A stretch of 64,000 nt of DNA, from NCBI GenBank assembly GCA_964397425.1, contig CAYNID010000007.1, forward strand, positions 34,094-98,093, read 5' to 3'. This document shows positions 18,299-26,347 of this stretch, one piece after another. The translations under genes were made by a program, and so were the position numbers. The stretch comes from Hallerella sp964397425 (lineage in GTDB: Bacteria; Fibrobacterota; Fibrobacteria; Fibrobacterales; Fibrobacteraceae). How positions within the stretch are numbered: the first letter of the stretch is position 1; each line of letters begins with the position of its first letter. Under the pieces are notes generated by a model that did not search any database, was not told the origin of the DNA, and saw only the letters and a list, made by a program, of their open reading frames with translations.

Positions 18299-18595
18299 TT
18301 GGAAAACGACAAAGAACGGATGACTTTCATCTTTTCGAAAGAATTGAGGATTCTTACAACATTTCTCTATTGTGATGTTTCGGATTTTCCCGAGCATTAT
18401 GTGGAATCTATTGAAAGGGTTCTAAAATCGAAGACAACAGAGGAAATAAGTAGCAATATGTGCTATGCAAAAATAGGTCCAGAGGAAACATATATAGAAG
18501 ACTTGTTTCCTGATGATGAAAAAGCTGAATGTTGTACTGTTAAAACATTAGATTTAAAGTCCTTGATTGAAGATTGGCTGGAAAAGAAAAAGTAG
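18299..18595 (+). CDS. Probable immunity protein for the EndoU toxin, 98 aa or slightly more
   Basis: Begins within about 25 bases of the toxin stop, the usual position for a cognate immunity gene. The protein is small, acidic and Glu-rich, ending LKSLIEDWLEKKK. Coding-like sequence reads upstream from the TTG as LEYKIS from 18281, so the true start may be non-ATG or mutated. No ribosome site is clear. Immunity function is inferred from position, size and charge; proteins of this kind plug the nuclease active site. A frame on the other strand overlaps its last 40 bases. Confidence 0.5.
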   Translation: MENDKERMTFIFSKELRILTTFLYCDVSDFPEHYVESIERVLKSKTTEEISSNMCYAKIGPEETYIEDLFPDDEKAECCTVKTLDLKSLIEDWLEKKK

Positions 18596-19279
18596 AAGAG
18601 TCCCTATGGCCTCTTCAGGTTTTCCGCCCTTGATGTAATAGACTTCTGCGCCGATGCCTTGCCATTTCTTTGCGGTTGCGAGGTGTTGAACGTGACTTTT
18701 TTCCATGAGGTCGTAGGGGTAAGCGAGAAACTCTACGCAATCGATGGTGACGTCGCCATGGAATTGCTGCTCCAGGTAGCAGATGTTATCGTTGCGGAAG
18801 TTTTCCTTGTTTGCTGTCTGAGTGCTTTTTGGGGGAAGGTGGAGTTCTCCTATGTCGTCGTAGGAAACTGCCTTTGGGTCGGTGACGAGGCTTGGCTGGT
18901 AATGTTCGCCGAGGGAGTCTCCTGCGGTCCATGTGTAGGTGATGCGGTCTTTCTTGAAAAGTACGGTGATATTTCCGCATTGTCGCTCTGGATTGAGGGG
19001 ATTGTATTCCCGCAGTTTGTCGCGGTTAAGTAGGTTTCCGTACTTTTCGTATAGCCAAATTTCAAGCTGGTTGCTCTTTTCCCTGGAGTCCTGGGCTGGG
19101 CCGATGTAACTGCCGGCGCTGTTGGTTTCAAATGTGTTCTTGAAATGGCTGTTGAATACCTTCTCCAATATGTCGTCGTTGATGAGCATGCCAAAGTCAT
19201 GCTTTTCGAAAAGGTCGCGCATGGTGGCTTCAATTTCTGTGGCGTATTTCTTGGTGGCGCTTCCGTAATTGTGCGACAT
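18554..19279 (-). CDS. Unrecognised protein, probably truncated at both ends
   Basis: 241 residues from the only ATG. Coding-like sequence in the same frame extends 28 codons further upstream, to 19363 (LPETLENLDKAIKKYE), before a stop, with no start codon there. The C-terminal about 17 residues (IGTLLLFLFQPIFNQGL) lie over the end of the immunity gene and look unlike the rest, as if the natural end was lost when the toxin cassette joined near 18600. The middle is hydrophilic (KKYATEIEATMRDLFEKH; DVTIDCVEFLAYPYDLMEKS). No domain recognised; it may be a C-terminal toxin-type fragment. Confidence 0.45.
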   Translation of the reverse strand: MSHNYGSATKKYATEIEATMRDLFEKHDFGMLINDDILEKVFNSHFKNTFETNSAGSYIGPAQDSREKSNQLEIWLYEKYGNLLNRDKLREYNPLNPERQCGNITVLFKKDRITYTWTAGDSLGEHYQPSLVTDPKAVSYDDIGELHLPPKSTQTANKENFRNDNICYLEQQFHGDVTIDCVEFLAYPYDLMEKSHVQHLATAKKWQGIGAEVYYIKGGKPEEAIGTLLLFLFQPIFNQGL

Positions 19280-19369
19280 TTCGTACTTCTTTATGGCCTT
19301 GTCGAGATTTTCGAGAGTCTCGGGGAGTTCGCTTCCCTTGATAGTCTTGAGTGTTTTCTTTTTTTAGGT

Positions 19370-19660
19370 GATCTAAACTAATTCGTTGAGTCCTCAAAAT
19401 GAGCTAGGCTGTTTCCTTCATCGTTTCAAAATATAACTTGCGTTTTCAACTAACAGTTTGTGCTTTAGTTGGAAATGGAAGAAACGTGCTTTTCAAAATT
19501 GGATTCCTTGCTTATTCAAAACGGTGGATTCATTACACTTTTTTACGCTATTAAAAGATAATCCGACTTATACCAAAAAAAATTTCAAATAAAGAAGACG
19601 GATGGTCGTAATTGAGTGTATATTTGGATAGTCTATTAAAACTATCTTTAGGAGGTTGCA
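19370..19660. other. AT-rich intergenic stretch, no gene seen
   Basis: About 290 bases between the truncated minus-strand ORF and the zinc-ribbon gene. Only a promoter-like AT-rich run near 19610-19640 stands out; no conserved element or repeat is recognised. Confidence 0.5.
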
Positions 19661-20029
19661 ATGTTTTGCCCTAAATGCGGTAAAGAATATAGTGAAGAAT
19701 CTGCGAAATTCTGTTCTTCATGCGGTCACAATTTTGGTGGTCCCGTTTCAAATACTTCAACACAGACGCCTTCAATGCAAAATACAAACCTTGAAATAGA
19801 AGTTCAAAAAAAATCGCTAGCGATTGCAGGTCTATTAAACTTGTTGATTCCTGGTGCGGGATACTTTTATGTAGCTAAACCTGTTTGGGGAATAATTCTT
19901 GTGGTTGCAACGACGGTTGCGTTGTTCTACTCTCCTGCTTCTGTTACTGCTCTTTATCTTCTTTCGATTGTGGGCTCTATTTACTATGCCGATAAGTACA
20001 ATAAAAAATTACTGGAAGAGGCTTTGTAG
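19661..20029 (+). CDS. Zinc-ribbon membrane protein, 122 aa
   Basis: A strong AGGAGG site lies six bases before the ATG. The N-terminus is a zinc ribbon with two CxxC pairs (MFCPKCGKEY and FCSSCGHNF). A Thr/Ser/Gln-rich linker leads to a hydrophobic region near residues 50-110 with two or three helices (LAIAGLLNLLIPGAGYFYVA, IILVVATTVALFY, ALYLLSIVGSIYYA). The GAGYFY turn resembles TM2-domain proteins. The ribbon would face the cytoplasm. Function unknown. The strong ribosome site, like that of the DUF4417 gene, differs from the weak sites of the core genes. Confidence 0.75.
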   Translation: MFCPKCGKEYSEESAKFCSSCGHNFGGPVSNTSTQTPSMQNTNLEIEVQKKSLAIAGLLNLLIPGAGYFYVAKPVWGIILVVATTVALFYSPASVTALYLLSIVGSIYYADKYNKKLLEEAL

Positions 20030-20047
20030 GACTATTCCTGTAAATGA

Positions 20048-20072
20048 GACCCGCCGTCACAACTGGCGGGTC
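20048..20072. terminator. Hairpin between convergent genes, possible terminator
   Basis: An 8-bp perfect stem (GACCCGCC and GGCGGGTC, nine-base loop) lies 19 bases after the zinc-ribbon stop. No T tract follows on either strand, so it may be only a weak terminator for the two convergent genes. Confidence 0.45.
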
Positions 20073-20100
20073 AAACAACAGCCAAAGCGACGTCGTTTTT

Positions 20101-20898
20101 TTAGATTAAAACTTCCCAAGAATTGTCTGAACAACTGACAGGTGCACGAAGTCCCCATGGACCTTTCCCGTATTTGCGGAAGAGTTTATACTCTAATTCC
20201 TTACATTTACATACAGGGCAACATTGCCATGAAACAAGGATTGAATCTCGATTTTCAGGAGAGATAGACCAATAGTCATGCTGGCGGGCTCTATCGTCGT
20301 AATTCAGTGAGTAATACTGCTGCAGTCGCCAATGCACCCCTTGACCATAGGCTGCACGGCCGCACTTCATGACATTTCCATTAAGGTAAAGAACATACAC
20401 GCCTGTGATGGAATCGGCTTGTGAAACTGCTTGGGCGAGGGGGACTTTTTTTGCATACTGAAAGTCCCTGGGCTTTAAATTGGTTCCGGACTTATCGCGT
20501 TCCAGTTCTGAATCTGTGCGGCGGTTCTTGATGGTCCCTTTTGCCTTTGCTACCTGGGCTTTGGCGTTCTGCAGTTTTTCCGTATTAACTCCTGGGTGTT
20601 TCTTTTCGAATTCCTTAATGCATTTCTCCCGTTTTTCAATTAACTCATAGCGTCTTTGTGCCGCTTTTTCCATAGAAGCGCGCATGGTTCCTCCGTCGGC
20701 ATGTGAGTATTCCTTTGCTTCTTTCCCCCAAATTTTTCGTGTTGCATTATATCCTGCAGATTTTGCAGAATGGCCTAACTTGGCAAGAGGTTTGCAACTT
20801 GATGCCGATCCGAATTCTTCTACAACTTCAGCAGCAACACCTGCTGCTCCTGTAACAGCTGAAGCTGCAACTTTTCCGAGAAATTTTAAAAGACCCAT
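20101..20898 (-). CDS. Protein with GIY-YIG-like C-terminal domain
   Basis: 265 residues after a clear AGAAGGAG site. Residues 1-30 contain an Ala/Val-rich stretch (FLGKVAASAVTGAAGVAAEV). Residues 65-130 form a charged helical region (MEKAAQRRYELIEKREKCIK). From about 165 to the end is a GIY-YIG-like fold: GVYVLYLNGNVMKCGRA replaces the GIY...YIG core, an Arg follows in WRLQQYY, and CKELEYKLFRKYG offers the metal-binding Glu. GIY-YIG domains are nucleases of homing, repair and restriction enzymes. Activity here is uncertain because the core tyrosines are changed. It is the last gene of the accessory island. Confidence 0.55.
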   Translation of the reverse strand: MGLLKFLGKVAASAVTGAAGVAAEVVEEFGSASSCKPLAKLGHSAKSAGYNATRKIWGKEAKEYSHADGGTMRASMEKAAQRRYELIEKREKCIKEFEKKHPGVNTEKLQNAKAQVAKAKGTIKNRRTDSELERDKSGTNLKPRDFQYAKKVPLAQAVSQADSITGVYVLYLNGNVMKCGRAAYGQGVHWRLQQYYSLNYDDRARQHDYWSISPENRDSILVSWQCCPVCKCKELEYKLFRKYGKGPWGLRAPVSCSDNSWEVLI

Positions 20899-21290
20899 AA
20901 AATACTCCTTCTAAATAGGTCTAAGAAGGAATATATCAAAAAAATCTGCAACTCTATAAAGATACTTTTATGGTCTTTTATTTGAACAGATTCATCCTTC
21001 TTGCTTTCCCGTCAGTCCAGCCTGTAATCCTCCCTTAAAAAAAGGAGGATTACATGGAATATGAGCGAAAAGTTCTTTTTTGGAAATGGTGAACTTCTTC
21101 AAAGGTTGCAAAAAGCCTGTTCCCATCGTCATATTCTTCTGAGGTTTTACGGAAAACGCCGTTGTCGCAAATTCTGCAAAGGCGGTGCCGCTTTGCTCGA
21201 AAAATTCTCTTTAACGTGTGGGAAATCTTTTCATTTTCCCCTGATGGAAAACTTTTTTCTGAAGGCTGAGTCGCCTTGTACCGGAATCCG
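20899..21290. other. Intergenic stretch with one long hairpin, no supported gene
   Basis: About 390 bases between the GIY-YIG-like gene and hflX. It holds the inverted repeat at 21024-21053. A 77-codon frame at 21061 has no family resemblance and ends against hflX, so it is not called. Confidence 0.5.
21024..21053 (+). repeat. Inverted repeat that would hide a ribosome-binding site
   Basis: A perfect 10-bp stem (GTAATCCTCC and GGAGGATTAC) flanks a ten-base loop of mostly A. The right arm contains GGAGG five bases before an ATG at 21054, which opens only a 12-codon frame. Confidence 0.5.
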
Positions 21291-22409
21291 TTAATTCGTT
21301 TGAATTTTGCGTTCCTTTTCCCAAGAAAGCATCTTTTGAATCAGCAGCTGTTTGAGCGCTTCCATGCCGATGTTTTCCTTGGCGCTGATTTGGAGGGCGC
21401 CCGGGTAATGTTCTAGCAGTTCTTTTCGCCGTTCCGGGCTTGCGCTTTCCGCTTTGTTGAAGGCGATGATGCGGGGCGTTTCCGGGAGGACAAGACCTTC
21501 TAAAATTTTATGGGTGATTTCAAGATGTTCTTCGTAGTCGTTCGCGGTGGCGTCGACGACGTTTAATAGGCAATGTGCATTGCTCGCTGCGCCGAGGGTG
21601 CTTTTGAACGTGTCAATCAAGTGGTGGGGAAGTTTGCGGATGAATCCGACGGTATCCGAGAGCAAAATGAATTTTCCGTCACCGACGTAAAGCTTGCGCA
21701 TGGTGCTGTCCAGGGTGGCGAACGGCTGGTCTTTCACATAAACATCGCTGGACGTTAAGCGGTTGGTCAGCGTACTTTTCCCGGCGTTCGTGTATCCGAC
21801 GATGCCTACTTGAAAAATGTCTTCCCGGCGTGCCGCTTGCCGTTCTCGGGCGGATTCTATTTTGACCAGTTTCTTTTTCAGTTCCTGAATTTTTTTGTGG
21901 ATTATCCGCCGGTCTGTTTCAAGCTGGGTCTCTCCGGGGCCGTTCATGCCGATGCCGCGTCCGCCCGCTTGTCTTGAAAGGTGAGTCCAGGCGTGGGTGA
22001 GCCGCGGAACCAAGTATTGCAGCTGGGCTACTTCGACCATGAGACGGCTTTCCGCGGTCACGGCGTGTTTTGCGAAAATGTCGAGAATGATGCCTGTGCG
22101 GTCTAAGACTTTGATGCCGGGAAGGCGTTTTTCCAAATTGCGCACTTGAGAACCGGAAAGGTCTTCGTCGAAAATGAGGAGGCCTGCTCCATCGTCTTCT
22201 AAAGCCTGTTGGATTTCGGAAACTTTTCCCTCTCCGATAAGAGTCGCGGGGTTGAAAGCCTGGACACGTTGTAAAAAAGTCCGCGTTATAATGGCGCCGG
22301 CTGTTTCCGCAAGGCGTTTCAATTCGGCGAGATGTTCTTCGGCGGTGGACTTTTTTTGCCGTGGTGTGACAATTCCAACGAGGATGGCTTTTTCTATTGG
22401 TCGGTTCAT
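21291..22409 (-). CDS. hflX: GTPase HflX
   Basis: 372 residues from the ATG that reads MNRPIEKAILVG; an ATG six codons upstream lies inside a terminator stem and is rejected. The HflX N-terminal ATP-binding domain has NPATLIGEGKV and FDEDLSGSQ. The linker RGIGMNGPGETQLETDRR is diagnostic. The G domain (about 200-370) shows G1 GYTNAGKSTL, G3 DTVGFI and G4 FNKAE. HflX binds the 50S subunit and splits stalled ribosomes under stress. It lies between the island and the Ala-rich repeat gene; the terminator at 22419 separates it from the latter. Confidence 0.95.
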   Translation of the reverse strand: MNRPIEKAILVGIVTPRQKKSTAEEHLAELKRLAETAGAIITRTFLQRVQAFNPATLIGEGKVSEIQQALEDDGAGLLIFDEDLSGSQVRNLEKRLPGIKVLDRTGIILDIFAKHAVTAESRLMVEVAQLQYLVPRLTHAWTHLSRQAGGRGIGMNGPGETQLETDRRIIHKKIQELKKKLVKIESARERQAARREDIFQVGIVGYTNAGKSTLTNRLTSSDVYVKDQPFATLDSTMRKLYVGDGKFILLSDTVGFIRKLPHHLIDTFKSTLGAASNAHCLLNVVDATANDYEEHLEITHKILEGLVLPETPRIIAFNKAESASPERRKELLEHYPGALQISAKENIGMEALKQLLIQKMLSWEKERKIQTN

Positions 22410-22410
22410 A

Positions 22411-22441
22411 ATAAAAAAGACACGCAATTGAAATGCGTGTC
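22411..22441 (-). terminator. Rho-independent terminator of the Ala-rich repeat gene
   Basis: An 8-bp perfect stem (GACACGCA with TGCGTGTC, seven-base loop, 22419-22441) is followed on the minus strand by TTTTTTAT. It sits 21 bases past the stop of the repeat protein. Confidence 0.85.
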
Positions 22442-22462
22442 CCTTTGAAAGAAGTTTGGAAA

Positions 22463-23143
22463 TCAGTCCTTGCCGGTGAAGATGATGACAAGAACGCTCG
22501 CGATGAAGGCGGCGCTGACGATGATGAATTCGAGCGGATTTTCCATGATGGTCTGGCCGGCGGTGCGCGGTTCGGAAGAAGTTTCCGATTTGGGTTCCGC
22601 CTTGGCAGTGTCGGCAGCGACAGAAGCTGTGTCCACCGCGGCGACTTTGGCAGTATCCGCTTTGGCGGTGTCAGCCGGAACGGCTTTGGCTTCGAGAACT
22701 TCGGCGGTGTCCGCTGTGGCGACTTCGGCGGTTTTCACCGTGTCCGTCTTGGCGGAATCTGAGGCAACTGCGACTGTGGAGTCCGCATTGACAGTTTCTG
22801 CGACTTTTGCCGTGTCCGCTTTGGCGGAATCGGTGGCGACTGCGGCGGCGGAGTCCGCTTTGACGACTTCAGCTGCTTTCGCTGTATCCGCCGTGGCGGC
22901 AGTCGCTGCGGAATCGGTCTTTACGGCTTCAGCTGGTTTTGCAGAATCCGCTTTGGCGACTTCGGCTGCTTTCGCGGTGTCCACTTTGGCTGTTTCGGTT
23001 TGCGCGGAGTCCGTTTTTACGACTTCGGCGGTTTTTGCCGTGTCCGCTTTGGCGGGGGCGGCTGCGGCAGCCGGAGCGGTTTCTGCGGCAAAGGCGAATG
23101 CGGAAACCATCATTGCAGCCAGGAGAGTTGTCTTCAGTTTCAT
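22463..23143 (-). CDS. Secreted Ala/Lys/Asp-rich repeat protein with C-terminal TM helix
   Basis: 226 residues from the ATG that gives a signal peptide (MKLKTTLLAAMMVSAFAFAA); the longer frame has no such start. Residues 25-185 are low-complexity, built from imperfect units of the type (A/V)DTAK(A/V)AEV(V/A)KADSA, rich in Ala, Asp, Lys, Thr and Val. A hydrophobic helix near 202-222 (LEFIIVSAAFIASVLVIIF) and TGKD end the protein. A GGAACG ribosome site and the terminator at 22411 mark it as a single gene. It resembles the VDSA repeats of the barrel protein at 11229 in composition, suggesting an envelope spacer or peptidoglycan-interacting role, but this is inference. Confidence 0.75.
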   Translation of the reverse strand: MKLKTTLLAAMMVSAFAFAAETAPAAAAAPAKADTAKTAEVVKTDSAQTETAKVDTAKAAEVAKADSAKPAEAVKTDSAATAATADTAKAAEVVKADSAAAVATDSAKADTAKVAETVNADSTVAVASDSAKTDTVKTAEVATADTAEVLEAKAVPADTAKADTAKVAAVDTASVAADTAKAEPKSETSSEPRTAGQTIMENPLEFIIVSAAFIASVLVIIFTGKD

Positions 23144-23297
23144 TGTGTCGTTCCTTTTTTTTGATAAAATCGGGGGCAGCGTTGCTGCCAAATCCGTTTC
23201 AAAAATAACTCTTCTGCTTGGATTGTGACGAAAAAATTTTCCGAAATGCGGGAAAATTCTATCTTCTAAGGGCATAATCCCCAAAAAAGAGGTTTCT

Positions 23298-24935
23298 ATG
23301 GCATTTCAGTATGAAGCGACAGTTCAACACGGTGCAGATTCTACCGAATACGTCCTTTTGGGCAAAGAAGGTGTTTCCGTTTCCGAATTCGAAGGCAAAA
23401 AAGTCCTCAAAGTATCCAAGGAAGCGTTGACCAAAGTGGCGCAGGCCGCGTTTGAAGAAGTGGAATTTTGTCTCCGTCCATCGCACACCGCCAAAGTGGC
23501 GAAAATTCTCCAGGATCCGGAAGCGAGCGACAACGATAAATTTGTCGCGTTGACAATGCTCAAGAACGCATCTGTCGCCGCCAAGGGAATCCTTCCGTTT
23601 TGCCAGGATACGGGAACGGCTATCGCCATCGTCCACAAGGGACAGCAGGTCTGGACGGGATGCGATGACATGGAAGCTCTTTCCGAAGGCATTTACAATG
23701 CGTTCACGGGGAAAAATTTGCGCTACAGCCAGATAGCCCCGCTTTCCATGTACCAGGAAAAAAATACGGGTTGCAACTTGCCCGCCCAGATTGATGTTTA
23801 CGCCGAAGAAGGCGCGGACATGAAGTTCCTTTTTGTGGCGAAAGGAGGCGGATCTGCCAACAAGACTTATTACTGGCCGATGACAAAAGCGCTCCTCAAC
23901 CCGAAGTCCCTTGAAAAGTTCTTGAGCGAAAAAATTAAGACTTTGGGAACTGCGGCGTGTCCTCCGTATCATTTGGCGATTGTCATTGGCGGCACCTCTG
24001 CCGAAATGAACACGCACACGGTCAAGCTTGCCAGCTGCGGATATTTGGATGATATTCCCACATCCGGCAGCGAAGGCGGTCGGATGTTCCGCGATTTGGA
24101 AATGGAAGAAAAGGTGTTGCACATGTGCCAGAAAACGGGTATTGGCGCGCAATTCGGTGGCAAATACTTTGTGCACGATGTCCGGGTCATCCGTTGTCCG
24201 CGCCATGCGGCCAGCTGCCCCGTATCGATTGGAGTTTCCTGTTCTGCGGACCGCAACATCAAAGCCAAAATTGACGAAAACGGCATCTGGCTTGAAAAAA
24301 TGGAACATCATCCCGAAAAGTATATTCCGGAAGGAGACGTTGTCCATTTGGCGCCGGCAGTGGAAATCGATTTGGACCGCCCGATGAAAGACGTGTTGGC
24401 GGATCTTTCCAAATACCCGGTGAAGACGCGCCTGAACCTCCGGGGGACGATGATTGTCGCTCGGGATATGGCCCATGCGAAGATTGCGGAAATATTCGAC
24501 AAGCAAGAACGCGACGAGGCTCTTTCTGACGAAGAAAAAACGGTCCTCAAGGCGGTTTCCGATCATCCGATTTATTATGCGGGGCCGGCGAAAACGCCGG
24601 AAGGCATGCCCACGGGAAGCTTTGGCCCGACGACGGCGAACCGGATGGACCCTTACGTGATGCGCTTCCAGGAAAAGGGCGCCTCGATGATCATGGTCGC
24701 CAAGGGAAACCGCTCCCAGGATGTGACCGACGCTTGCAAGAAATACGGCGGATTCTTCCTCGGTTCCATCGGCGGTCCGGCGGCCATCCTTGCGGAGCAG
24801 AACATCCTGTCGAACGATATCGTCGCCTTCCCGGAATTGGGCATGGAAGCGATTCGGAAAATCACCATCAAGGATTTCCCGGCTTTCATCTTGGTCGACG
24901 ACAAGGGAAACAATTTCTTCGACGGACTCATTTAA
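23298..24935 (+). CDS. fumA: Class I fumarate hydratase, [4Fe-4S] type
   Basis: 545 residues, the length of single-chain class I fumarases (FumA/FumB). It interconverts fumarate and malate. The N-terminal domain carries Cys102 in PFCQDTGT, a probable cluster ligand, with further candidates in KLASCGY and LHMCQKTG. The C-terminal beta domain has the family GPTTANRMDPYV and SIGGPAAILAEQNI motifs. The oxygen-sensitive cluster fits an anaerobe running the reductive branch to succinate. A CATAAT box and GAGG site precede the ATG. HisH follows 13 bases later. Confidence 0.95.
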   Translation: MAFQYEATVQHGADSTEYVLLGKEGVSVSEFEGKKVLKVSKEALTKVAQAAFEEVEFCLRPSHTAKVAKILQDPEASDNDKFVALTMLKNASVAAKGILPFCQDTGTAIAIVHKGQQVWTGCDDMEALSEGIYNAFTGKNLRYSQIAPLSMYQEKNTGCNLPAQIDVYAEEGADMKFLFVAKGGGSANKTYYWPMTKALLNPKSLEKFLSEKIKTLGTAACPPYHLAIVIGGTSAEMNTHTVKLASCGYLDDIPTSGSEGGRMFRDLEMEEKVLHMCQKTGIGAQFGGKYFVHDVRVIRCPRHAASCPVSIGVSCSADRNIKAKIDENGIWLEKMEHHPEKYIPEGDVVHLAPAVEIDLDRPMKDVLADLSKYPVKTRLNLRGTMIVARDMAHAKIAEIFDKQERDEALSDEEKTVLKAVSDHPIYYAGPAKTPEGMPTGSFGPTTANRMDPYVMRFQEKGASMIMVAKGNRSQDVTDACKKYGGFFLGSIGGPAAILAEQNILSNDIVAFPELGMEAIRKITIKDFPAFILVDDKGNNFFDGLI

Positions 24936-24948
24936 GAAAAGGCGTTCC

Positions 24949-25575
24949 ATGCATCGTTTTATCGTTGTAGATTACAATGCCGGAAATTTGACTTCCGTAT
25001 TGAATGCGTTTGCGCATCTCGGTGTGGACGTGAAAGCCTCCCGGGATCCTTCTGAAATCGCAGAAGCGGAAAGGCTTGTTTTTCCGGGTGTCGGGGCTGC
25101 CCGTTCCGCCATGCAGACGCTAGAAACTTCTGGCATCGGCAAGGCGATTGCACGCGTTGTCGAAAGGAAGCGTCCCGTGCTCGGCATCTGTATCGGCTGC
25201 CAGATTATTTTGGAATCCAGCGAAGAAAACGGTGGCGTGGACACGTTGGGATTTATCAAAGGAAACGCTGTCCGCTTTCGGGATGAAGAGGGCATCAAGA
25301 TTCCCCACATGGGATGGAATCAGGTGCGTCTTGTGAAAAAACATCCTTTGTTCGAAGGCATTCCGGACGGCAGCGATTTTTACTTTGTACATTCTTATCA
25401 TCCGGCAGGGATTTTGCCGGAAAACGTTTTGACAGAAACGACTTATGGTTCCCAGAAATTTGTTTCTGCAGTTTGCAAAGAGAACCTTGTCGCTGCGCAA
25501 TTCCATTTGGAAAAAAGTGGCGACGTGGGGCTCCGCGTTTTGAAAAACTTCAGTACTTGGAGTGGTTCATGCTGA
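24949..25575 (+). CDS. hisH: Imidazole glycerol phosphate synthase, glutaminase subunit
   Basis: 208 residues from the ATG reading MHRFIVVDYNAGNLTSV; the longer frame runs back into fum and is rejected. It is a class I glutamine amidotransferase that supplies ammonia to HisF. The nucleophile is in GICIGCQ, where most HisH have GICLGMQ. The His and Glu of the triad lie in QFHLEKSG, with Leu in place of the usual Pro. It overlaps hisF by seven bases, as expected for partners that form a 1:1 complex. Confidence 0.95.
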   Translation: MHRFIVVDYNAGNLTSVLNAFAHLGVDVKASRDPSEIAEAERLVFPGVGAARSAMQTLETSGIGKAIARVVERKRPVLGICIGCQIILESSEENGGVDTLGFIKGNAVRFRDEEGIKIPHMGWNQVRLVKKHPLFEGIPDGSDFYFVHSYHPAGILPENVLTETTYGSQKFVSAVCKENLVAAQFHLEKSGDVGLRVLKNFSTWSGSC

Positions 25576-26345
25576 CAAAGCGCTTGATCATCTGCTTGGA
25601 TGTTCGGAACCGCAAGGTGACGAAAGGGGTCAAATTCAAAGGCAACGTCGATATCGGAGATCCCGTGGAAATGGGGGCAAAATACAGTGCGGACGGTGTT
25701 GATGAGCTGGTCTTTTACGATATTACCGCCAGTGCGGAAAATCGCCCGTGCGATTTGGAAATGGTGAAGGACATTGCCAAAAACGTCTTCATTCCGTTTG
25801 CTGTTGGCGGCGGAATCCGTTCTTTGGACGATATGCACCAGGTCCTTTTGGCTGGCGCGGAAAAAGTGAGCGTGAACAGCTTGGCTGTCGTCCACCCGGA
25901 AATCATTGAACAGGGGGCGAAAGCTTTTGGCAACCAGTGCATTGTTCTTGGAATGGATGCAAAACGTGTCGGAGTTTCTGAAAAATTTCCATCCGGCTAC
26001 GAAATTTATGTCAAGGGCGGTCGCGCGGCGACGGGCCTCGATGCCGTTGAATGGGCGAAAAAGGCGGAATCTCTGGGGGCTGGAGAAATTTGCCTGAACG
26101 CCATGGACACGGATGGTGTCCGGGATGGTTACGAACTCGAAATTACAGACAAAGTAGCGAAAGCGGTGAAAATTCCGGTGATAGCTTCGGGTGGAGCCGG
26201 CAAGCCGTCGCATATCGCGGAGCTTTTCGAAAAAACGGCAGCGGATGCCGCCCTTGTCGCAAGCATGGTACATTTTGGCGATTATACCGTTGCGCAAATT
26301 AAAGAAGAAATGGCCAAGTCGAATATTCCGGTGAGGAAAATCTGA
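25569..26345 (+). CDS. hisF: Imidazole glycerol phosphate synthase, cyclase subunit
   Basis: 258 residues, a full TIM barrel. The catalytic Asp in IICLDVRN (residue 11) and the second in LNAMDTDG are present, as are the phosphate-binding FAVGGGIRS and VIASGGAG loops. It makes imidazole glycerol phosphate and AICAR from PRFAR with ammonia from HisH. It starts inside hisH and ends two bases before tldD, so the genes are one transcription unit. Confidence 0.97.
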   Translation: MLTKRLIICLDVRNRKVTKGVKFKGNVDIGDPVEMGAKYSADGVDELVFYDITASAENRPCDLEMVKDIAKNVFIPFAVGGGIRSLDDMHQVLLAGAEKVSVNSLAVVHPEIIEQGAKAFGNQCIVLGMDAKRVGVSEKFPSGYEIYVKGGRAATGLDAVEWAKKAESLGAGEICLNAMDTDGVRDGYELEITDKVAKAVKIPVIASGGAGKPSHIAELFEKTAADAALVASMVHFGDYTVAQIKEEMAKSNIPVRKI

Positions 26346-26347
26346 AC

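Noticed and set aside
21061..21294. 77-codon ORF before hflX
   Set aside because: No family, 12 bases from the only ribosome-like site, and it ends against the hflX stop; left uncalled.
23259..24950. 563-codon ORF antisense to fumarase
   Set aside because: Shadow of a conserved enzyme with no domain.
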